Position numbers and translations under genes: made by a program
Shown here: in pieces, positions 43,776 through 51,346 of the stretch
How the letters are laid out: each line of letters starts with the position of its first letter
Numbering within the stretch: position 1 is the first letter of the stretch
Notes under the pieces: generated by a model
Database searches by the model: none
Seen by the model: the letters and a program-made list of their open reading frames with translations, nothing else
Told to the model about the DNA's origin: nothing
Assembly: GCF_026625605.1 (NCBI RefSeq)
Contig: NZ_CP113054.1
Location: 1,674,001-1,738,000 of the forward strand
Length of the DNA stretch: 64,000 nucleotides
Direction of reading: 5' to 3'
DNA from: Luteolibacter sp. SL250
Lineage (GTDB): Bacteria; Verrucomicrobiota; Verrucomicrobiia; Verrucomicrobiales; Akkermansiaceae

Positions 43776-44100
43776 TTTGGTGGGATGGAACGGCCGTGAA
43801 TCCGGTCACACGTTCCATGAATCCGGTGCGTTGGAGGCCACCTCTGCCGCGATCACGGAATGTTGGTAAGGCCGTTTTTGTGACAGTCTATCCCTGTCAG
43901 CGCGAACGGCCCCCGACGCGAGCGGAGACACTCACCCCACACACATCCCCCCGAAAGCAGATCGGCAGAAGAGCTCCCCCCGGCTTATCTGCCGATTCGC
44001 TTTTGGTCCCGACGGCTGCCACCCCCTGGCGACGGCCGATGGAACGACCGGGCATTCTGATGGGACTGGATCCCGATCCGGATTCCCTGCCCGCAGTGGT
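43776..44100. other. Gene-free region with a terminator-like hairpin; possible small RNA
   Basis: No coding region is supported here. ATCGGCAGA (43961-43969) and TCTGCCGAT (43988-43996) form a perfect 9-base stem, followed by TCGCTTTT. No gene precedes it after the HU terminator, so it might end a short transcript from about 43,880, where TGACAG and CTGTCA flank TCTATCC. This would need RNA data. No match to 6S, SRP or tmRNA is seen. Confidence 0.35.
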
Positions 44101-46335
44101 TCAGAATTCATAACGCAATCCAGCCGAGAGGCCCCTTCCGGGCAGTGGCGCCACGTCTTTGCGGAAAGAGGTGGAAAGCCTCGCTTCCTCGTTCAGCAGG
44201 TTGGTCGCCCGTAGGAACAGCGTCAGTTGGTGATCCCGGACGGGGATGTTCCATGAGGCATCCATGTTCACCATTGTATAGGCATCCGTGGGAAGTTCGG
44301 CGCGGGGTTCCGGCTTCACCCGGTCCTGCCCTGTCGCGTGGCGGATTTCCAGTCCCACGGTGAAACGCTCATCCTGCCATTCCAGACGGGAGCCAAACCG
44401 GAGCGGGGGCATCCGCGGGATCGGTTGGCCTTCGTCTTCATTGGTCCCACGCACGTAGTCACTCATCAACGTGAGCTTCAGGACTTTGCCATCCTCTTCA
44501 TGGATCTTCCAATCCAGCTCCGTTTCAAATCCCGTGAACGTTGCCGCGCGCCCAATGTAGCGGACGGCCTTGCCAAATCCACCGGTGGCGGCGGGATCCT
44601 CCTGCATGAAGATGAAATTTTCGTAATCGTAATGGTAAGCATTCAAGCGGAAGCCGACCGGCCCGCGGCTCGCTTCGACACCGATTTCAAATCCCAACGA
44701 CTCTTCATTGGCAAGCGGTGTGCCGTCCAGGTCCCCGCCGATGAGGAAGCGCCCGATACCCGCGTTGTTCCAGAAGGCGTAGCGTTCGATCGCGGACGGT
44801 TGCCGCTCGGTGAGCGAGACGGTGCCGGTGAGTGCGAGGCGATCCAGTTCGATGAAATTCTCCCTCGCCCAGGTCACCGATCCGGAAGTGGCGGATGAGT
44901 GGTCTTTCTCGCCCCGCAGGAACCCGAAGCTCTCCATGCTATGATCGAGGACTTCGACATACTCGAGGCGGTGGCCGAGACGGAAAGTCCATTCACCGCC
45001 TTCGAACTGCTCCAGGGCATGCAGGCCGTAGTTGTCGCTGCGCAGGAAGGTATCAGTGGTGACCGGATCCGGTGGTGGGTAGATGGTCCGGACCGCGGTG
45101 AAGTCCTCATGCCTGGCGGAGAAGCCGATCACACCCGTCCAGGCGTCGTTGAATCCCCGGTGGTGCATGTCGATGCGGCCTTCGAAGGCATCCTTTTCGA
45201 AATACGAATCCACGAATTCGCTTCCCTCATCCTTTCCCCTGCCGATGAAATATTCGCTGTGGCGGTAGGCGCCGTAACCCAACCTTGCCTGCAGCTTTGA
45301 GACGAAGCCTTGGTCGAAGTCCATGCTGCCCTCGAAATCAAATCGGTCCTGGCTGATATCCAGGTCATACTCCCCGAAGAAGTCGGTCGGATCACCGGGG
45401 TAGATGTAGGGCATCCCGTACCGGCTGTCGAAACGGGAGTAGGAAACTCCCAGGACCAGGGGAAGATTCTCCGGTATCCACGAAAACCCCGCGGACCAGG
45501 TGGAACTGTCGTGGAACGAATGCGGGAGTCTCCCGCTGGGGTTCTCCAATGGAACCACCTGGCCGGAGGCACCGCCCGTGCCCGGGACCCAGACGGAGGG
45601 GCGTTCCAGCATTTCGTAGTCGTCACTCCACGCGTTGCCCGGGATGCGGATGTCCTCCGCTTCGCGGTGTGACCCGGTGAGCTGGAACAGGAACTCTCCG
45701 GCCTTGAGGGTCATGTATCCGGCGGATTCATATCCGCTGGAAACCGAATCGAACCTCTGTTCCAGGGCGCCTGTGGCGACCCGCTTCGGCATGATGCGGG
45801 CGATGCTGCGGCTACGGGCGTTGACCGCCCCACCCACCGCTGAGTTGCCGTAGAGAAGAGCGGCAGGTCCGCGATGGATCTCCACGCTTTCCAGAAGGAA
45901 TGGCTCCAGTGCGACGCCGTGATCCGGGCTGATGTCGGAGAGGTCGAAGGTGTCCAGGTCGTCCCTCAGCATCCTCACCCGGTAGCCTTCGAAGCCACGG
46001 ATCACCGGTCGGCTGGCCCCTGGCGTGAAATAGCTGGAAGAGACACCAGGCTCCCACCCGAGGGTCTCGCCGAGAGTTCCAGTGGCGTTCCGGCGGAGAG
46101 TTTCGGTTTCCACGACCCTGACGGCGTGAGGGGAGTACTGGCCCAACCCGAGCTGCGAGCCTGGATCAGGGGAGGCACTCACGACGATTTCGTCGAGAAG
46201 TGGAGACTCCTCCTCCGATTCGTTGGGGTAGATCGTAACCTCTTGGGCGAGAACGAGATTCCCAGTTAGAAGAAAAACGATGGTGGTCCACACGGAGGAC
46301 GACTGGCAAGGCTGCATGAACGGATAAATACGCAT
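44101..46335 (-). CDS. TonB-dependent outer-membrane receptor, ZnuD-like (metal uptake)
   Basis: 744 residues, or 738 from ATG 46317. Signal about 1-30. After LLDEIVVSASP comes the plug with GASRPVIRGFEGYRVRMLR, SPDHGVALEPFLLESVEI and HRGPAALLYGNSAVGGAVN; the SRPVIRG and SPDH elements mark the zinc-receptor (ZnuD) type rather than siderophore receptors. The 22-strand barrel ends with GLRYEF. It imports zinc or a zinc complex across the outer membrane with TonB. It is divergent from the secreted-protein operon over a 40-60-base gap that holds two candidate operators. Confidence 0.85.
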   Translation of the reverse strand: MRIYPFMQPCQSSSVWTTIVFLLTGNLVLAQEVTIYPNESEEESPLLDEIVVSASPDPGSQLGLGQYSPHAVRVVETETLRRNATGTLGETLGWEPGVSSSYFTPGASRPVIRGFEGYRVRMLRDDLDTFDLSDISPDHGVALEPFLLESVEIHRGPAALLYGNSAVGGAVNARSRSIARIMPKRVATGALEQRFDSVSSGYESAGYMTLKAGEFLFQLTGSHREAEDIRIPGNAWSDDYEMLERPSVWVPGTGGASGQVVPLENPSGRLPHSFHDSSTWSAGFSWIPENLPLVLGVSYSRFDSRYGMPYIYPGDPTDFFGEYDLDISQDRFDFEGSMDFDQGFVSKLQARLGYGAYRHSEYFIGRGKDEGSEFVDSYFEKDAFEGRIDMHHRGFNDAWTGVIGFSARHEDFTAVRTIYPPPDPVTTDTFLRSDNYGLHALEQFEGGEWTFRLGHRLEYVEVLDHSMESFGFLRGEKDHSSATSGSVTWARENFIELDRLALTGTVSLTERQPSAIERYAFWNNAGIGRFLIGGDLDGTPLANEESLGFEIGVEASRGPVGFRLNAYHYDYENFIFMQEDPAATGGFGKAVRYIGRAATFTGFETELDWKIHEEDGKVLKLTLMSDYVRGTNEDEGQPIPRMPPLRFGSRLEWQDERFTVGLEIRHATGQDRVKPEPRAELPTDAYTMVNMDASWNIPVRDHQLTLFLRATNLLNEEARLSTSFRKDVAPLPGRGLSAGLRYEF

Positions 46336-46362
46336 ATGACTTGCGTTAGCAACATCATTGCG
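46329..46362. promoter_or_regulatory. Two candidate Zur-type operator sites in the divergent promoter
   Basis: ACGCATATGACTTGCGT (46330-46346) is a palindrome ACGCA-N7-TGCGT. GCAACATCATTGC (46349-46361) is GCA-N7-TGC. Both overlap the start region of the TonB receptor and of the operon at 46375. A third GCA-N7-TGC lies at 50047. Zur binding is inferred from context only. Confidence 0.45.
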
Positions 46363-46374
46363 ATTGTCTTGGGG

Positions 46375-48012
46375 ATGATGCTTCGCAGCCTGCCGCTGAC
46401 CTTGCTACCTCTCGCTGCCTCAGCGTCGGACCCGCTCAGTGAGATCATTCACGGACACTATGAGATCCACGTGGACTACACGCTGACTCCGGGAAATCCC
46501 GATGCGGGGTGGAAATTTTCGACGTCCTACGACCTGGATGGCAATTTCCTCGACCGCCATCAGGTGATCCGTCTCGACCCTGGCACCACGCCATTTGTGG
46601 CGACGCCGGTCACGCGGCAGCCGATCACACCGGCGCTATCACGGTTCGGTTCCGTAGGGGAGTGGATGTGGATCCTGCCCATCAACCAGGTCACCGGTGC
46701 TCTATATATCGGGGTCAGGACCATCATGAATCCCGGTATCTTCCAGTCCCGTTCGGGCGGAAACTACGCGCCGAGTCCGGCTGGAAGTGTCTCGATGCGT
46801 CTGGTTTCGGTCACGGGCACGGGGCCGGACGCGGGCGGCAGGTTCGGTGCCTGGTACACGGATACCTTTGGTGGTCTGGTGTTTCCCTTCGATACCAGCA
46901 ACGGGATCTCCGCGGCGGATGAGATCCCGACCATCCCTGCGAGCAGTCACACCCACTATTCCTGGGGAATGACCAAGCCGGGCACCTACCATGTGACCTT
47001 CGAAGTCTTTGGGAAAATCAATCCGGGACAACCCGATGCCGAAACCATCACCAAAGCGCAGAAAACCTTCACTTTCCATGTCCCTTTCTCCGGCGAGGTG
47101 CTTGAGGGGCATGAGATCCGCATATCGCCGGAACCCCTCCTGTCCCAACCGGCCGAGTCAGTGGCCTACAAGGCTGACAGGGCCATGATCTGCGCCAACG
47201 TTCCGGACGGTCCCGGGTGGAAGACCACCGGGACCATGGCGACAGCTCCATTGGCAATCGCCAACGGGGTTGGAGTGACGCCCGAAGCCGCATCGCTGCT
47301 GCCGGCCGGATGGTCCAATCTGACCGTAAAAATGATCGGGGTCACAGGTCCGGGGCAATTCGCCTGGCTGGATGGAAATGGTTCTCCGCTCGATCTCCAG
47401 TCGGGACTGCCGATCGGCAGCTCCGAGCGACGGACCGTCACCGCCACCTTTTCAGAGAAGGGGATCTACCGCGTCCACTTCGTTGTGAGCGGAGTCTATC
47501 AGGGAATAGCCGCCTATCATTCGGCCACCGTGGTCTACGGGGCCGGATTGGGTGCGGATTTCACTTATCAGGATTGGGCGACAAGTTTTGAAAGGTCGGC
47601 GGACATCGCGTTGGGAGCGTTGTCCGATCCTACGGGAGACCATGACGGCGATGGGCTGACCAACGGCAGCGAGTATGCGCTGTTCTGGCACGGTTTCGAT
47701 CCGGCGGTTGCCGATGGGGGGAAGATGCCCCGGGCTTTCCCGACTGCCGAGGGCTTTGCCGCCTTTGATTTCCTGCGTGATACCCTGAAGGATCCCCTCA
47801 CCGGAGCAGGATGGAGGATCCTTCCGCAAGCGAGCCGGGACCTGATCCAGTGGAAGACCCTTTCGCCGGTGATCATCAGCTTCCCGCTGGAGACATTCGA
47901 GACGAGTGCCGAAGAAGGAAATGCCCGGGGCGCGATCATGAAACGACGTGTCCGGATGATGCCCGGACCCGAACCCCGGGCGTTCTTCCGCTTCCAGATC
48001 ACCAGCCCCTGA
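46375..48012 (+). CDS. Secreted surface protein with H-x-H 'anchor-M/TIGR03769-like' repeats
   Basis: 545 residues from ATG 46375, preferred over 46336 because it gives a normal signal peptide (MMLRSLPLTLLPLAASASD) and leaves the operator uncoded. Two repeat units are seen; the clearest is SSHTHYSWGMTKPGTYHVTF (near 188), the second RRTVTATFSEKGIYRVHFVV. This motif resembles the TIGR03769 domain of zinc-transport-associated surface proteins. The C-terminal part has DGDGLTNGSEYALFW, a calcium-binding-like segment, and a beta domain (GAGWRILPQASRDLIQW). No PEP-CTERM tail. First gene of the operon. Confidence 0.72.
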   Translation: MMLRSLPLTLLPLAASASDPLSEIIHGHYEIHVDYTLTPGNPDAGWKFSTSYDLDGNFLDRHQVIRLDPGTTPFVATPVTRQPITPALSRFGSVGEWMWILPINQVTGALYIGVRTIMNPGIFQSRSGGNYAPSPAGSVSMRLVSVTGTGPDAGGRFGAWYTDTFGGLVFPFDTSNGISAADEIPTIPASSHTHYSWGMTKPGTYHVTFEVFGKINPGQPDAETITKAQKTFTFHVPFSGEVLEGHEIRISPEPLLSQPAESVAYKADRAMICANVPDGPGWKTTGTMATAPLAIANGVGVTPEAASLLPAGWSNLTVKMIGVTGPGQFAWLDGNGSPLDLQSGLPIGSSERRTVTATFSEKGIYRVHFVVSGVYQGIAAYHSATVVYGAGLGADFTYQDWATSFERSADIALGALSDPTGDHDGDGLTNGSEYALFWHGFDPAVADGGKMPRAFPTAEGFAAFDFLRDTLKDPLTGAGWRILPQASRDLIQWKTLSPVIISFPLETFETSAEEGNARGAIMKRRVRMMPGPEPRAFFRFQITSP

Positions 48013-48042
48013 CTCCGGCGGGACCTTCCATTACAGATCACC

Positions 48043-48795
48043 ATGAAAACGAAACGTCATCCGTTCCGCACGCTCTGCCTGGTTGCAGGTGTCTTCCTTC
48101 CGCTCGTGTCTTCCCAAGGGGCGTCGCTCTATACCTATGGGCATGGCGACATCCGTGTTGGGGCTGTGGGTGGCCAGCTCAGTCTGCAGTACTACATCGG
48201 TGCCCCTGAGTCGGACTATGCGATCGTCGGCGGAGAGTTCGTTTTCGGAGAAAGTTTCGCCGCATCGGACATCTGGGTGAACGTGCCCGTCCAACTGACG
48301 ACCACGCTCCCCGGAGAGTTTCCGTTGCTCGCAGGGTCCGCCGGAGAGTCGGTCTGGGTGATTCCGACCAATGATCCCTATCCCATCGTCGCACCATTCC
48401 TCGGGTTTTCGACGGAGGGATTCGATGGCTCCTTGTGGGGGGGCTTCCAGTTCACTCTCGGTGAGGTCCGTTCGCCTTCCGGAAGCGGGGAGTTCGCCGT
48501 GTGGACGGGGCTGGATGGAGGAGGCATCAATCCTCTTCTCTCGACAGTGGAAGGCGTCAGCCAGGACTCGTTCACGCTGACGGGTAATGGTCACGTCCAC
48601 CATTTCATGGGATTCACGGAGGCCGGTCTCTGGGAAGTGGACTTCACCGTCGCCAGCACTTACCTGCCTGACGGGACATTGGGCAGTGCCACGGAGACAT
48701 ATTATTTCCACGTGGTACCGGAACCTACTTCATTTTGCCTGGCGGCTGCTGGCTTGGCGGCGGTCCTGCTCCGGCGCTCCAGATGCCGGGCATGA
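48043..48795 (+). CDS. PEP-CTERM secreted protein related to the preceding gene
   Basis: 250 residues with a signal peptide (about 1-27) and the sorting tail VPEPTSFCLAAAGLAAVLL-RRSR. The motif GNGHVHHFMGFTEAGLWEVD (H-x-H-H then aromatic, G) matches the repeat in the previous protein. Other parts are beta-rich (GEFVFGESFAASDIWVNVPV). The tail should be cut by an exosortase and the protein held at the surface or released into the EPS. It starts 30 bases after the previous stop, in operon. Confidence 0.78.
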   Translation: MKTKRHPFRTLCLVAGVFLPLVSSQGASLYTYGHGDIRVGAVGGQLSLQYYIGAPESDYAIVGGEFVFGESFAASDIWVNVPVQLTTTLPGEFPLLAGSAGESVWVIPTNDPYPIVAPFLGFSTEGFDGSLWGGFQFTLGEVRSPSGSGEFAVWTGLDGGGINPLLSTVEGVSQDSFTLTGNGHVHHFMGFTEAGLWEVDFTVASTYLPDGTLGSATETYYFHVVPEPTSFCLAAAGLAAVLLRRSRCRA

Positions 48796-48855
48796 GAATG
48801 GGCGCATGGGGCAAGCACTCCCCCGGATCACTCCACTACTGTTCCTCCTGATACC

Positions 48856-49974
48856 ATGGACATCACGTTGATCACCGGATTTCTCGGAGCTGGCAAAACC
48901 ACCTTCCTGAACCGATTCATCCGCGAGTATGCGGACGGGGCCGAGCTGGGGGTCATCGTGAACGACCTCAGCGAGCTGGAGGTGGATGGCGAGTTGATCC
49001 GCGGAGGGCACAAGGTGTCCGAAGAGAAAGGTACACTGATCAGTTTGTTCAATGGCTCCATTTCCTCGGGAAGGAGCACGGACTTCTCGGAAGCTTTGCG
49101 GACCATGCGCGGACGGGGAATCGGGCGACTGATGATCGAGACATCCGGAGGATCCCATCCCGCGAAGGTGCTGGAAGCGATCCGTGCCACCCCGGGCGCG
49201 AATCTGGGCGCGGTTGTCACGCTGGTTGATTCAAGGATGATTCTCCACGACTACGACGAAGGCCGTACGCTGATCGAGGCGGTCCTCGAGGGTGATCGGC
49301 CGACGGAGAATCTTCTCGCCGACCAGGTGGGGGCTGCAAGCGTGGTGGTGATGACGAAGATCGATCTGGTGCCGGAGAACTCACTGCGCACGATCTTCCG
49401 GGGGATGATGGCGTTGAACCCGGAGGCCGTGTTTGTTGCCTGCGCCTACGGGAAGATGGATTGGAAGATCCTTTCGCAGGCCGGACCTCCTGCTGCCGAT
49501 CTTCCGGTCAAGGCCCCCAGGGATCTTCCGGAGATCGTTTCACGGGTGGTCCGGGATCCGCGTCCACTCCATCCCGCGCGATTCCACGAACTGTATCGCA
49601 GCAAGCTGGGCATCGGTGTGTACCGCAGCAAGGGGTTCATCTGGTTCGCCAGCCGTCCGGACCAGGTGCTGCTCTGGAACCAAGCCGGAGGAGCCCTGGG
49701 CATCGAGCTTGTCGCGTTCTGGAAGGTGCACATGCTGGAGCACGATTCGCGGCTGCTTCCGGAAGAGAAGGATCACCTGCGCCGGTTGCTTGCGGGACAG
49801 TATCCGGTCTTCGGTGACCGGAACTGTGAACTCACCCTGATCGGCTTGGAGCAGGATGTCAGGATCTTCGAGGCAGAGTTGCTGAAATGCTTCTGCACGC
49901 CCGGGGAGATCAGCACCTGGAGGAATGGTGGAACATTCGCCGATCCATGGCCGAGCAAGTTGGCGCGGCTATAG
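48856..49974 (+). CDS. CobW/COG0523 GTPase (YciC-like), CxCC motif replaced by serines
   Basis: 372 residues. Walker A is TLITGFLGAGKTTFLNRF, the switch-like GVIVNDLSELEVDGELI, the base motif VVMTKIDLVPE and the C-terminal CobW_C domain (about 250-365; SKGFIWFASRPDQVLLW, ending in FADPWP). The NDxSE variant is typical of YciC-type zinc-linked members. Where GCxCC should follow, it reads FNGSISSGRSTDF, so all three cysteines are Ser. COG0523 GTPases supply metal to target enzymes and their genes are often in Zur regulons. Here the metal site must be elsewhere or absent. Confidence 0.9.
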   Translation: MDITLITGFLGAGKTTFLNRFIREYADGAELGVIVNDLSELEVDGELIRGGHKVSEEKGTLISLFNGSISSGRSTDFSEALRTMRGRGIGRLMIETSGGSHPAKVLEAIRATPGANLGAVVTLVDSRMILHDYDEGRTLIEAVLEGDRPTENLLADQVGAASVVVMTKIDLVPENSLRTIFRGMMALNPEAVFVACAYGKMDWKILSQAGPPAADLPVKAPRDLPEIVSRVVRDPRPLHPARFHELYRSKLGIGVYRSKGFIWFASRPDQVLLWNQAGGALGIELVAFWKVHMLEHDSRLLPEEKDHLRRLLAGQYPVFGDRNCELTLIGLEQDVRIFEAELLKCFCTPGEISTWRNGGTFADPWPSKLARL

Positions 49975-50044
49975 GGTGGAAGTCGGCTCATCGCTGTCTG
50001 CCTTGATAAAGTGGCTCATCGCACGAAAAGTAAAAAATATACTA

Positions 50045-50062
50045 TTGCATATTGATTGCGTT
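50045..50062 (+). promoter_or_regulatory. Candidate Zur-type operator upstream of the His-rich PEP-CTERM gene
   Basis: TTGCATATTGATTGCGTT contains GCA-N7-TGC (50047-50059). It matches CGCATATGACTTGCGTT at the other promoter of the island closely and lies about 55 bases before the ATG at 50117, in AT-rich DNA. Confidence 0.42.
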
Positions 50063-50116
50063 TGACGGAGGATTGCCCGCGCAGTTGAGATGCCTCGCTG
50101 CTTCAAGTGTATTACC

Positions 50117-50788
50117 ATGAAAATCAGTAAATTAAGCCAATCTCTGCTTCGATCCGGCGCGGTTGCCGCCTTGGTCTTCGCATCGTCCTCTGCCCAACGA
50201 GCGGATGCCGCCCTCCACCTCGCCTTCGGTGTCGATACCAATGCGGGTTCCCCGACGACCTTCAACCAGATCCGGGTGCGAGATCTTCACGATGACCACT
50301 ATCACGGCTTCACGCAGAACAATGGAACTGCCGGCAGCCACGTCCCTGAGCCCTTCGTGGTGATTCCCGGATCAGGGATGGCGACCCTGGATCTCGCCTC
50401 CATGGATATTTCCCCCTTCAGTTCCTCGCGCTACACCACCACCCTGACACCGGGAGGCGACTTCCATCTTGAGCTCATCGGCCTTACGGGCATCGACACT
50501 GACAACCTCATCGTCCGCTTCTGGCATGACGACCACACCCATACGATGTCGGTTGGCGGGAACGCCGAGCACCTCAGCCTGGCCGAAATCAACAAGATCG
50601 ATTTCGCGCTGGCCAGTGGTGCCGGGCTGGGCAGCTACTCCGCCCAGTTCAGGATCGTCGATGAAGGGGAGACATACATCACCTCTCCGACGTTCACCAT
50701 CCACGTGAATGCGGTTCCGGAGCCATCTGCGGCACTTCTCGGTGCGGCGGCCCTCGGCTTCGGCATCCTGCGCCGCAGGCGCCGCTGA
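50117..50788 (+). CDS. Histidine-rich PEP-CTERM protein, all3515-like (Zur-repressed family)
   Basis: 223 residues from ATG 50117. Signal peptide about 1-33 (QRADAAL). Two His clusters, DLHDDHYHGFTQN and FWHDDHTHTMSVG, are candidate metal sites; VPEPSAALLGAAALGFGIL-RRRRR is the PEP-CTERM tail. It closely resembles the family named 'all3515 Zur-repressed PEP-CTERM protein' in cyanobacteria and proteobacteria. The role is unknown, perhaps zinc binding at the surface. It follows the CobW gene by 142 bases with its own operator-like site and terminator. Confidence 0.85.
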   Translation: MKISKLSQSLLRSGAVAALVFASSSAQRADAALHLAFGVDTNAGSPTTFNQIRVRDLHDDHYHGFTQNNGTAGSHVPEPFVVIPGSGMATLDLASMDISPFSSSRYTTTLTPGGDFHLELIGLTGIDTDNLIVRFWHDDHTHTMSVGGNAEHLSLAEINKIDFALASGAGLGSYSAQFRIVDEGETYITSPTFTIHVNAVPEPSAALLGAAALGFGILRRRRR

Positions 50789-50818
50789 TTCATCAATTCC
50801 ATATCCTGTCTCTCTACG

Positions 50819-50853
50819 AGCCCGGTGGCATGTCCATGCCTCCGGGCTTTTTG
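50819..50853 (+). terminator. Rho-independent terminator after the PEP-CTERM gene
   Basis: AGCCCGGTGGCATG and CATGCCTCCGGGCT form a long stem around TC, ending in TTTTT. One G-T pair is included. Confidence 0.9.
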
Positions 50854-51005
50854 ATGCGGGCCTGTCGGAGTGGAACCGGGAAGAGACGATGCGTTGAAAA
50901 TCGCTGTCCCGCCGCACCAGGCACACAGCAGATTCCGGTCATCCTCATCGGACATCCGTCCGATCTATCTCCGTTACAGCGGAAATCCATGTCTCGGGTG
51001 TGCAC

Positions 51006-51033
51006 AAAAAAAAGGAGCCGTTGTGGCTCCTTC
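51006..51033 (-). terminator. Terminator after tRNA-Val
   Basis: AAGGAGCC and GGCTCCTT form an 8-base stem with loop GTTGT; on the minus strand it ends in a run of seven T residues, 16 bases past the tRNA 3' end. Confidence 0.88.
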
Positions 51034-51048
51034 CCGGTTGATGACAAA

Positions 51049-51123
<75 letters not shown>

Positions 51124-51237
51124 TTTGTTTGTGTGCCCCTTCGGGCGGGCGCGAAGCTAGGATGGTGGATGCCCCCCGCGCAACCCTTTTTTTGTGTTTG
51201 TTGAAGAGAGTGTTTCGGGACGCAAAGAAGGGCAAAG

Positions 51238-51273
51238 AAAAGGGCGGGAAGTCCGGAGACTTCCCGCCTTTCA
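51238..51273 (-). terminator. Terminator after the BlaI/H1 fusion gene
   Basis: GGGCGGGAAGTC and GACTTCCCGCC pair (about 11 bp) around a CGGA loop. On the minus strand the hairpin ends in CTTTTC, about 75 bases past the stop at 51347. Confidence 0.75.
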
Positions 51274-51346
51274 TGAAACATCAGGAACTACGCGAACAGC
51301 GGTTTCGCTGGTTGGTTTGGGGCGAGCTGTTTGCGGTGTGGAAGGA

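Noticed and set aside
43796-44113. 105-residue plus-strand frame downstream of the HU gene
   Set aside because: Proline/arginine-rich with no motif, overlaps a hairpin and the end of the TonB receptor gene.
46336-46374. Start of the first metal-island surface protein at 46336
   Set aside because: That ATG lies inside the dyad and gives an n-region without positive charge; 46375 gives a normal signal peptide.
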